Part shown: positions 6,038-11,852 of the stretch, piece after piece
Layout: every line of letters starts with the position of its first letter
Position numbering within the stretch: position 1 is the stretch's first letter
Assembly: GCA_902772945.1 (NCBI GenBank)
Contig: CACYCU010000165.1
Coordinates: 1 to 11,852 of the forward strand
Length of the DNA stretch: 11,852 nucleotides
Reading direction: 5' to 3'
DNA from: an uncultured bacterium
GTDB taxonomy: Bacteria > Cyanobacteriota > Vampirovibrionia > Gastranaerophilales > Gastranaerophilaceae
Translations under genes and position numbers: made by a program
Notes under the pieces: generated by a model
Told to the model about the DNA's origin: nothing
The model's database searches: none
What the model saw: only the letters and a program-made list of their open reading frames with translations

Positions 6038-6698
6038 AGTTAAAATAAAAGAAATTTTTGAATCAATACAAGGAGAAGGACCATATATAGGATATAAACA
6101 GTTATTTATAAGATTTTGTAACTGTAACTTGAAATGTAATTATTGTGATACCGATTTTTCCTCAGAGGATGATTATAAAGAGTATGATGCTGTTTCTCTT
6201 GCAAATGTTGTAAACAATTCAAAAAACATTCACTCTGTCTCCTTGACAGGTGGAGAACCGCTTTTATCTGTTGATTTTTTAAAAGAGTTTTTACCTTTAA
6301 TTAATAAAAAGGTTTATTTGGAAACGAATGCGACTTTAGCTGATAAGTTTTTAGAGGTAAAACGTTATATTGATATTGTTTCTGCAGATATAAAGTTAGA
6401 AAGTACAACAGGTCTAAAAGATACATTAAAATTTCATGACAAATTTTTTGAAACCTGTATAGGAAAAGAAACATTTGCTAAAATTGTATTTAATGACAAA
6501 ATATCTGATGATGAGATTTTAAAATCTTGCAATCTTGCCAAAAAATATAATCTGGAACTAATTTTGCAACCGGAAATGAACGGAAATCAATTTGTGTTTG
6601 ATACTGCAAAATGTCAGGACATTTTTAATAAATTTTTAGTTAACTATGAAAATGTAAGGTTAATTCCTCAAGTTCATAAATTTTTAGATGTGAAATAA
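6030..6698 (+). CDS. queE: 7-carboxy-7-deazaguanine synthase (radical SAM)
   Basis: 222 residues. QueE converts 6-carboxytetrahydropterin to 7-carboxy-7-deazaguanine, the ring-contracting step toward preQ0 and queuosine in tRNA. The N-terminus has E-I-F-E-S-I-Q-G-E-G (8-17), the QueE signature, then F-I-R-F-C. The radical SAM cluster motif C-x3-C-x2-C follows at C32, C36 and C39 with D-T directly after, and an extra Cys at 30. L-T-G-G-E-P-L-L supplies the SAM-binding G-G-E-P. The length is normal for bacterial QueE. The ATG overlaps the last 8 bases of the dnaJ-like gene, so the two are probably translated from one message. The other queuosine genes (queD, queC, queF) are not in the window. 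The def promoter starts immediately after the stop. Confidence 0.93.
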   Translation: MNKVKIKEIFESIQGEGPYIGYKQLFIRFCNCNLKCNYCDTDFSSEDDYKEYDAVSLANVVNNSKNIHSVSLTGGEPLLSVDFLKEFLPLINKKVYLETNATLADKFLEVKRYIDIVSADIKLESTTGLKDTLKFHDKFFETCIGKETFAKIVFNDKISDDEILKSCNLAKKYNLELILQPEMNGNQFVFDTAKCQDIFNKFLVNYENVRLIPQVHKFLDVK

Positions 6699-6699
6699 C

Positions 6700-6728
6700 T
6701 TGTCATATCTGCTTAATTGATTTATAAT
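6700..6728 (+). promoter_or_regulatory. Sigma-70 promoter for def-fmt-aroH
   Basis: TTGTCA (6700-6705), a 17-base spacer and TATAAT (6723-6728), one mismatch in total from consensus. The start would be near 6735, giving a leader of about 12 bases that holds the Shine-Dalgarno AGGAGA (6737-6742). The promoter begins one base after the queE stop. Confidence 0.8.
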
Positions 6729-6746
6729 TTCATTATAGGAGAGATT

Positions 6747-7307
6747 ATGGCTGTAAAAAGAGTTTTACAATACGGAGAAAAAACATTAAGAGAGCCATCA
6801 AAAGAGGTTCATAAGGTTTCAAGAAAAATTCAAGAATTAGTACAAGATTTGTTGGACACTATGTATGCTAAAAATGGTGTTGGGATGGCTGCGCCACAAA
6901 TTGGCGTTAATTACAGAGTATTTGTTGTTGATGTTTCAAAAAATGATGAGCCATTAAATCCTATTGTGTTTATAAATCCTAAAATTATAAAAAAATCAGG
7001 TGCATATGTTGGACAAGAAGGCTGTATAAGTTTTCCGGAAGCATATACTGATGTAAAAAGATATGCAAACGTTATGGTAAAAGCATTAGACAGACATGGC
7101 AGACCATTTGTCTTAGAAGCAAAAGACGGAGAACTTTTAGCAAGAGCTATTCAACATGAAAATGATCATTTAGACGGTATTTTGTTTATAGATCATTGTG
7201 TCAATAGGTTTGAAACTGATCAAATCCTTGCAAAACATAATCTTCCGCCGGTTGATCCGGATATGTTAGCAGATGATTCAGAAATAGAAAAGGAACTTTC
7301 TAAGTGA
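6747..7307 (+). CDS. def: Peptide deformylase
   Basis: 186 residues. The enzyme removes the formyl group from the N-terminal Met of new proteins as they leave the ribosome. All three family motifs are present: G-V-G-M-A-A-P-Q (44-51), E-G-C-I-S (91-95, metal-binding Cys93) and H-E-N-D-H (137-141, two metal His and the catalytic Glu). Motif II has Ile where many have Leu. The acidic C-terminal tail after about residue 165 is ordinary. The frame is open from a TTG at 6717, but the -10 box of the promoter lies inside that extension, and AGGAGA sits 4 bases before the ATG at 6747, so 6747 is the start. The stop overlaps the GTG of fmt by 4 bases (GTGA). Confidence 0.96.
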   Translation: MAVKRVLQYGEKTLREPSKEVHKVSRKIQELVQDLLDTMYAKNGVGMAAPQIGVNYRVFVVDVSKNDEPLNPIVFINPKIIKKSGAYVGQEGCISFPEAYTDVKRYANVMVKALDRHGRPFVLEAKDGELLARAIQHENDHLDGILFIDHCVNRFETDQILAKHNLPPVDPDMLADDSEIEKELSK

Positions 7308-8215
7308 TAAATATAGTGTTTTTTGGAACCCCTTTAATTGCTCTAAAATCTTTAGAATATTTGTATAATTCAGATAAGATAAATGTTCTAGCAGTTGTTA
7401 CTCAACCGGACAAGCCTGCCGGTAGAGGGCATAAGATAACAATGTCCCCTATTAAGGAGTTCGCTATATCAAATAACATTCCGGTTTATCAGCCAAATTC
7501 AATAAGAAAAGAACCTGAAATTCAGAATGAATTAAAAAAGCTTAGTCCGGACTTTTTTGTAACTTTTGCTTTCGGTCAGATTTTGTCACAGGAAGTTTTA
7601 GATATTCCAAAATTTGAAACAATAAATTTACATGCATCTCTTTTGCCTAAATATAGAGGAGCTAATCCAATTCAGCGAGCAATAATTAACGGTGATAAAG
7701 AAACCGGCATCTGCACCATGATAACTGAACTGGGGCTTGATTGCGGTGATGTTTGCAAAAAAGAAGTTATTCAAATTTCTCAAGATATGAATTGTGTGGA
7801 TTTGTATGATGAAATAAGCAATAAATCCCCAAAATTGATTGAAGAAACTTTGCTTGGAATATACGAGGGAACTTTATGTCCCGTTAAGCAGTCGTGCGAT
7901 GGTGTATGTATGGCAAACAAATTAACAAAAGAAGAAACTAAAATAGATTGGTCAAAACCTGCTGTAGAAATTCATAATTTAGTAAGAGGGATTTATAAAT
8001 TCCCGTCTGCATACTTTAATTATAATAATAAAGTTATTAAAGTTTTAGAAACCAGAGTTGTAAATAAATCCGGCAAATGCGGTGAATTTGTAAGTATAAC
8101 AAAAGACGGTGTTGAAGTTGGATGCGGAAAAGATTGTTTATTACTTGTAAAAGTTAAACCTGAAGGCAAAGGTGAAATGTTTGCAAGAGATTGGGCGAAT
8201 GGAATAAGAAAATGA
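7304..8215 (+). CDS. fmt: Methionyl-tRNA formyltransferase
   Basis: 303 residues. Fmt transfers formyl from 10-formyl-tetrahydrofolate to Met-tRNA(fMet), giving the initiator tRNA whose formyl group Def later removes, hence the classic def-fmt pair. The N-terminal Rossmann-type domain begins I-V-F-F-G-T-P (4-10). Catalytic residues sit in I-N-L-H-A-S-L-L-P-K-Y-R-G (Asn108, His110, SLLPxxRG loop at 112-119) and G-L-D-C-G-D (Asp146). The C-terminal tRNA-binding OB-like domain starts at about residue 205. The length is close to that of E. coli Fmt. The start is GTG, overlapping the def stop as GTGA, with AAGGA about 9 bases upstream. The end overlaps aroH as ATGA. Confidence 0.96.
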   Translation: MINIVFFGTPLIALKSLEYLYNSDKINVLAVVTQPDKPAGRGHKITMSPIKEFAISNNIPVYQPNSIRKEPEIQNELKKLSPDFFVTFAFGQILSQEVLDIPKFETINLHASLLPKYRGANPIQRAIINGDKETGICTMITELGLDCGDVCKKEVIQISQDMNCVDLYDEISNKSPKLIEETLLGIYEGTLCPVKQSCDGVCMANKLTKEETKIDWSKPAVEIHNLVRGIYKFPSAYFNYNNKVIKVLETRVVNKSGKCGEFVSITKDGVEVGCGKDCLLLVKVKPEGKGEMFARDWANGIRK

Positions 8216-8559
8216 TAACAAAAGGTATTAGAGGCGCGATAACTGTTGATAATAATTCAGTAGAAGCATTGAAATGTGCTACATTAGAATTACTTGAAAA
8301 ACTTTTTGCAGAAAATAATATTGAAAAAAATAAAATTTCTCATATTATTTTTACAACAACAAAAGATCTAAATGCCGTGTTTCCTGCAAAATTTGCAAGG
8401 CTTGATTTTGGTTTAGATGATACAGCAATGATGTGCTACAATGAATTGGATGTTCCAAACTCATTGGTAAAGTGCCTTCGAGTGCTAATTGTTTTAAACT
8501 GTGAACAAGATTTTGTACCCAAATTTGTTTATTTAAAGGGCGCTGCAAACTTAAGATAA
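8212..8559 (+). CDS. aroH: Chorismate mutase, AroH class
   Basis: 115 residues. The enzyme rearranges chorismate to prephenate, the first step toward Phe and Tyr. It belongs to the trimeric AroH fold (as in Bacillus subtilis and Cyanobacteria), not the helical AroQ type. Residues matching the known active site are Arg7 (G-I-R-G-A), Arg63, Cys75 and Glu78 (M-M-C-Y-N-E-L-D-V-P), Arg90 (C-L-R-V-L) and Tyr107 (F-V-Y-L-K-G-A). The protein stops at A-N-L-R, slightly short of the flexible tail in Bacillus, with the terminal Arg near the Arg116 position. I start at ATG 8212, which forms an ATGA overlap with the fmt stop; an in-frame ATG at 8191 would add seven residues and overlap more. The 3' end overlaps the convergent gene by 9 bases. 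Confidence 0.93.
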   Translation: MITKGIRGAITVDNNSVEALKCATLELLEKLFAENNIEKNKISHIIFTTTKDLNAVFPAKFARLDFGLDDTAMMCYNELDVPNSLVKCLRVLIVLNCEQDFVPKFVYLKGAANLR

Positions 8560-10674
8560 TCTTGTAATTTCAGTCATTGCAGGATCTAATAATCTTCTGC
8601 CAATTTCCGGAAATTCAATAGAACAAAGCATTTTGTTTCCATACTTTATCATTTTCTCAACGATACCTTCTCCATATTTGGCAGTTGATACTCTGTCCCC
8701 CGGCTCAAATGTTAAATTATCTCTTTCTTCAATATCTTCTGCAGGATAAATAGGAACTACAGGAGGCTGTTCCTCTTCTTCTGTAGGGACTTCATCCGCT
8801 CCATCATCACCGGCAAGAGGAATATCATCAGACGAAAGCTCATCAATTATATTCAAATCATCTTCAGTTAAGCTATCTGAGAAATCGTCATTTTGTGAAG
8901 GAATTTCATCATCTTCTTCCGGTAATTTTTCAAAAAAAGCTTTATCAACATCTTTTGCTACTTGTTCAACAAGTTCGGAATTATCCTCTTCTGTAATTAT
9001 TTCTTCCTGAACATCTATAGAATCTTCTTCAGAAATATTCTTTTCTGTTTCAGGTTCTTCAACTATATCTGTAAAATCATCATTACTATCTAAAATGTCG
9101 TCTGACAATTCATCTTGCTGATCTAAAGTTTCAAAAACTGTTCCGTCATCCGAAATTTCATCATCTTCTGCCAAAATATTATCAATAGGTTTAACCTCTT
9201 CAATTATTTCAATATCAGATGGTTCAGTTACGACAGTTTCCGATTCTTTATCTTCTGAATTTTCTATAACTTCCGTTGGATATTCTTCTTCATCCGAGAT
9301 ATCAATTATTTCTCCGGTATCAATTATGTCATCCTCAGCAGAAGTATTGTCCGGAGTTTCTTCCGGAACTTCTACGTCAGACATATCAAATACATCATCA
9401 ACAATATCTTCAACAGTATTTTCATCCTCAATCTGATCTATTTCGTTATTTTCAGAGTTATCTTCATCATTATTAATTACTTGTGATGATGTATCAGTTA
9501 CTTCGACTATTAACGGAATATTTTGTGTGTGTGCACCATATATAACAAATTCGTCATCATTTAATTTATTTAAATATGTATTATAACTAGCAAAATCGTG
9601 AGATATTGTCAAAGGTGCAAAGAATATTACGTTTTGAGAAGATTCTTTAGCTTCTTCTATGTATTTTAGTTCGTGAGGACAAATTATAGTTGTAAATGTG
9701 TTATCTTTAGTTAAATATCTTTTTAATAACTTTTTGGTAATATTTGCATTATTAACTTTGGCAAACACATACATCTTTTCGTTGATGTTATTCAAAACTG
9801 TATAAATGTATCTGATAATCTCTTTTTGTAAATTGTCAAAAGCATCAGACAAATCCAATACCGGCATTTGTGCCTGCTCTATAGCAATACTTAAACTCAT
9901 TGCTTCTTTTATATTTTCAGCGAAAATTCCTAATTCTTTATATTTTAGTAATTTATTTTTCAATAGAATGAGTTCAGGTATTTTTGTTTCTTTATATTGA
10001 CTATCAATAACGCTTACAAATGTGCCAAAAGGCAAAAATCCTTCCGGTAAAGTCTTAATATAACCTTGAACTTCAATCAAAATATCTTGAATAATTGCTT
10101 TGTTAACAGCATCAACATCTTCCAGGTCATTCTCATATATAAAATCAATTGCATCAGAATTTAAAGGTAGTTTGAAATCTTTTCCTGCAATTAATTTTTC
10201 AGCAAAATCAAATTGACCGTCAGGATCAATGATAACAACCTTTTCATCAATTTGATTCGCAAAATTATATATAAGTTTTGAAGTGTTTAATAGATTGTTT
10301 GAACAAATAAGTAAATTGCTTTCTAATATTGATTTATCAACTTTTAGTGAAACATTTTGTTGTGCGATATTTCCTATAAAAAACGGAGTTTCAGCAGGAA
10401 TTACTTCAAGGATTTCTGCTGACGGAAGTTTAGAAATTGTTGCCTGTTGTGAAGGAATTGTACCATTATAGCTTTTCAAAATACCTTCTTCATTAAAAGT
10501 AAATAAAAGTTTTACAATTGCATAGTTTGAATCGCTTTCAGCTTTTATGTTCATTACTTGAGCAACATAAGGACTATTTGTATCTTCAATTATAACAAAA
10601 TCAGCTAACGCTAAATTATCATTTACATCATAAGATATTTTTACTAAATTGTTCTTTATTTCCAAAATATTCAT
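8551..10674 (-). CDS. HerA-like pseudo-ATPase with acidic region and PcrA/UvrD-type C-terminal domain
   Basis: 707 residues, not a named family I recognise. Residues about 1-100 resemble the HerA N-terminal barrel, with the P-F-F-I-G end (97-101) as in HerA. Next comes N-L-L-I-C-S-N-N (120-127) where HerA has its P-loop, but the Gly-rich G-x4-G-K-[ST] is absent. V-V-I-I-D-P-D-G-Q-F (146-155) matches the HerA 'viDphGEY' strand. P-V-L-D-L-S (271-276) and N-I-P-L-I-V-E-V (385-392) fit later HerA strands, but no DEAH-like Walker B is seen. Residues about 393-640 are a low-complexity acidic stretch (30 of 70 residues in 401-470 are Asp/Glu). The C-terminus, F-E-P-G-D-R-V-S-T-A-K-Y-G-E-G (656-670), looks like the Tudor-type tail of PcrA/UvrD helicases, which contacts RNA polymerase in PcrA. 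A DNA- or transcription-linked scaffold is my inference. The Shine-Dalgarno GAGGA is about 6 bases before the ATG. Confidence 0.6.
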   Translation of the reverse strand: MNILEIKNNLVKISYDVNDNLALADFVIIEDTNSPYVAQVMNIKAESDSNYAIVKLLFTFNEEGILKSYNGTIPSQQATISKLPSAEILEVIPAETPFFIGNIAQQNVSLKVDKSILESNLLICSNNLLNTSKLIYNFANQIDEKVVIIDPDGQFDFAEKLIAGKDFKLPLNSDAIDFIYENDLEDVDAVNKAIIQDILIEVQGYIKTLPEGFLPFGTFVSVIDSQYKETKIPELILLKNKLLKYKELGIFAENIKEAMSLSIAIEQAQMPVLDLSDAFDNLQKEIIRYIYTVLNNINEKMYVFAKVNNANITKKLLKRYLTKDNTFTTIICPHELKYIEEAKESSQNVIFFAPLTISHDFASYNTYLNKLNDDEFVIYGAHTQNIPLIVEVTDTSSQVINNDEDNSENNEIDQIEDENTVEDIVDDVFDMSDVEVPEETPDNTSAEDDIIDTGEIIDISDEEEYPTEVIENSEDKESETVVTEPSDIEIIEEVKPIDNILAEDDEISDDGTVFETLDQQDELSDDILDSNDDFTDIVEEPETEKNISEEDSIDVQEEIITEEDNSELVEQVAKDVDKAFFEKLPEEDDEIPSQNDDFSDSLTEDDLNIIDELSSDDIPLAGDDGADEVPTEEEEQPPVVPIYPAEDIEERDNLTFEPGDRVSTAKYGEGIVEKMIKYGNKMLCSIEFPEIGRRLLDPAMTEITRLS

Positions 10675-10694
10675 AACTTCCTCACTTCACATTT

Positions 10695-10703
10695 ATTCTA
10701 ACA
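10695..10703 (-). promoter_or_regulatory. Extended -10 promoter for the HerA-like gene
   Basis: On the minus strand TG-T-TAGAAT (10703-10695) fits an extended -10 element with one mismatch in the hexamer. There is no convincing -35. The start would be near 10688, leaving a leader of about 14 bases that includes the GAGGA ribosome site. It suggests that the gene is not only read from the yqeK message. Confidence 0.5.
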
Positions 10704-10711
10704 CAAACATG

Positions 10712-11287
10712 CTAATTTTGTACTAAATCTTGAAGTTTATTATAGATTTCTACTGTCAAAATACAAATTTTTAAATTTCTTTTGCATAAACTTTTTATGG
10801 TCTCTTTATAACATTTTAGCAAAGCTTTATTTAAACCGTTATCCTCTTTTAACAATGCTTTGATTTTATCAGAGTATTCTTTTTCCCTTGTATTTGGTTC
10901 AATTTTATCGGCTATAAAAATAATTTTTTCGAAATCCGTCATGTCTATTTTACCAAGTGTATGCCACCTTATCGCAGATAAAATTTCTTTATCTTTAATT
11001 TTAAAAGTATTTTTAGCAATATACGCACTTACAGGAGCATGAAGTGTTTTATAATTTTGCATTTCACTTTTTTCAACCTGCAGATTTTTGTTAATTATTT
11101 CTAAAAGCTTTTCATTTGAAAAACATTTTGCACAATCATGCAGTAAGCCTGCCAAATATGCTTTCTCTCTGTCTTGCTTAAATTGAATAGCCAATTCCTC
11201 AGCGCATTGGGCAGTTCCCAATGAATGAGAATACCTTTCCTCGTTAAGATTGTTTTTTAGCCATTCCTTAATTTCTGTATAATCCAT
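10712..11287 (-). CDS. yqeK: YqeK-type HD hydrolase (symmetrical Ap4A hydrolase)
   Basis: 191 residues of the HD superfamily. YqeK proteins use di-iron to split diadenosine tetraphosphate (Ap4A) into two ADP. Metal and active-site residues are in order: His21 (Y-S-H-S-L-G-T-A), His50-Asp51 (G-L-L-H-D-C-A-K), His83 (L-H-A-P-V-S-A-Y), His109 (I-R-W-H-T-L-G-K) and Asp127 (F-I-A-D-K-I-E-P-N-T-R). These are all normal for the family, and the length is typical. The gene follows nadD and overlaps it by 20 bases, the usual nadD-yqeK order. The Shine-Dalgarno is weak (GAGG about 14 bases upstream), so translation is probably coupled to nadD. rsfS, the common next gene, is absent here and replaced by the HerA-like gene. 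Confidence 0.93.
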   Translation of the reverse strand: MDYTEIKEWLKNNLNEERYSHSLGTAQCAEELAIQFKQDREKAYLAGLLHDCAKCFSNEKLLEIINKNLQVEKSEMQNYKTLHAPVSAYIAKNTFKIKDKEILSAIRWHTLGKIDMTDFEKIIFIADKIEPNTREKEYSDKIKALLKEDNGLNKALLKCYKETIKSLCKRNLKICILTVEIYNKLQDLVQN

Positions 11288-11777
11288 TTTCTTTTATATA
11301 AACCTCTACTTCTTTTGGTACAAGATTTTTTATACTTTGATTGTATAAAACTTTATTTCTAATTTCAGTTGATGATATATCAATAAAGTCCATTTTTGCA
11401 ATTTTGTAATTGTAATCAATTTTATTCTCAAAGTTTACTTTTTCATTTTGACGAACAAACACGATAAAATCAAGAAGATTTTTTAACTCCTCTGTTTTAT
11501 ACCAGCTATCAATTTTTTCAAATGCGTCAGTGCCTATTATAAAGCTAATTTTAGTACTTGGATTATACTTTTTGTATAATTCCGTAACAGTATCGTATGT
11601 GTATGATAATTTTTCTCTTTCGAATTCAATTTCAGAAACTTCAAAATTTGGATTATTACTTGTTGCAAGTTTGACCATATTGAGACGATCAATACTGAGA
11701 TTTTTATCATAATCCTTATGCGGGGGTTTGAATGCCGGTATAAATAAAATTTTTTCAAATCCAAAATTGTCAAGCAT
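11268..11777 (-). CDS. nadD: Nicotinate-nucleotide adenylyltransferase, lacking the N-terminal HxGH segment
   Basis: 169 residues, similar to NadD from about family residue 25 onward. NadD joins ATP and nicotinate mononucleotide to form deamido-NAD. Matching marks are I-L-F-I-P-A-F-K-P-P-H-K (10-21), S-Y-T-Y-D-T-V (58-64), F-I-I-G-T-D-A-F (79-86), W-Y-K-T-E-E-L (92-98) and I-S-S-T-E-I-R (134-140). The C-terminus is L-V-P-K-E-V-E-V-Y-I. NadD normally starts with G-G-T-F-D-P-x-H-x-G-H, the nucleotide-binding and catalytic segment, and that is missing. The 75 bases upstream to the window edge do not encode it in any of the three frames, and in-frame stops lie close upstream. The ATG at 11777 has a good Shine-Dalgarno (AGGGGAA, plus 11781-11787 reversed). 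Either the gene is broken or the missing part was lost by deletion or assembly error. Confidence 0.8.
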   Translation of the reverse strand: MLDNFGFEKILFIPAFKPPHKDYDKNLSIDRLNMVKLATSNNPNFEVSEIEFEREKLSYTYDTVTELYKKYNPSTKISFIIGTDAFEKIDSWYKTEELKNLLDFIVFVRQNEKVNFENKIDYNYKIAKMDFIDISSTEIRNKVLYNQSIKNLVPKEVEVYIKENGLYRN

Positions 11778-11785
11778 AGTTTCCC

Positions 11786-11852
11786 CTATATAAATATAAA
11801 AACATTTTTATAATCATAATTGACTTTTAAAACATATTGTAAAGAAATGTAA
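11786..11852 (-). other. Possible 3' end of an upstream gene running in from the right edge
   Basis: On the minus strand one frame is open from the window edge for 21 codons and ends in TAG at 11788-11786, inside the nadD ribosome site. It could be the tail of an upstream gene or an AT-rich chance frame. The peptide (ending N-V-F-I-F-I) is too short to identify. Confidence 0.2.

Noticed and set aside
6717..6746. TTG start at 6717 for def
   Set aside because: The extension contains the promoter -10 box, and the ATG at 6747 has a strong ribosome site.
8540..8600. Bidirectional terminator between aroH and the HerA-like gene
   Set aside because: Only a 5-base palindrome (AAGAT-A-ATCTT) is present, too weak for a terminator; the genes overlap by 9 bases.
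9276..9476. Open frames on the plus strand inside the HerA-like gene (also 9806-10000 and 10283-10471)
   Set aside because: They are opposite-strand shadows of the long coding frame, caused by its repetitive acidic codons; no ribosome site and no protein-like composition.

Overview
The window is AT-rich, compactly coding bacterial chromosome. I found no tRNA, rRNA, CRISPR, phage or insertion-sequence signature. My best guess at the source is a non-photosynthetic relative of Cyanobacteria (Vampirovibrionia/Melainabacteria, Gastranaerophilales-like). The reasons are the AT-rich housekeeping genes, an AroH-class chorismate mutase, and tandem prepilin-like genes ending in W-K-M-[NK]-Y with a G-P-N-I-G-G-R-D motif, a pattern I associate with gut members of that group. 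This is inference from memory, not from a search.

Layout: (1) 1-957 (+), the C-terminal part of an FtsH-like AAA+/M41 metalloprotease entering from the left edge. (2) 950-3424 (-), a promoter followed by three prepilin-like genes and cutA, tightly packed. A 75-residue protein of unknown function (3426-3653, -) lies just upstream. (3) 3780-6698 (+), a divergent PurD-family protein, a DnaJ-like co-chaperone with a reduced zinc region, and queE. (4) 6700-8559 (+), a strong promoter then def, fmt and aroH, joined by 4-base stop/start overlaps. (5) 8551-10674 (-), a 707-residue protein with a HerA-like body lacking the P-loop, a long acidic stretch and a PcrA/UvrD-like C-terminal Tudor-type domain. 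(6) 10712-11777 (-), yqeK and an N-terminally short nadD. There is no stretch over 300 bases without a gene.

How the genes fit together: def and fmt are the formyl-methionine cycle pair (formylation of initiator tRNA, removal of formyl from new proteins). queE and aroH supply queuosine/deazaguanine and aromatic amino acid synthesis. nadD and yqeK are the familiar NAD/Ap4A pair. The pilin block is a surface or secretion module with two recently duplicated members and predicted disulfides. cutA is probably only a co-transcribed passenger.

The unusual items are three proteins that keep a recognisable fold but lack catalytic or nucleotide-binding residues: the PurD-like protein, the HerA-like protein, and NadD, which lacks its GGTFDPxHxGH segment. 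Two further points are promoters whose predicted start point falls on the ATG (leaderless mRNAs) and a GC dyad around the pilin promoter that would mask the ribosome site in read-through RNA.
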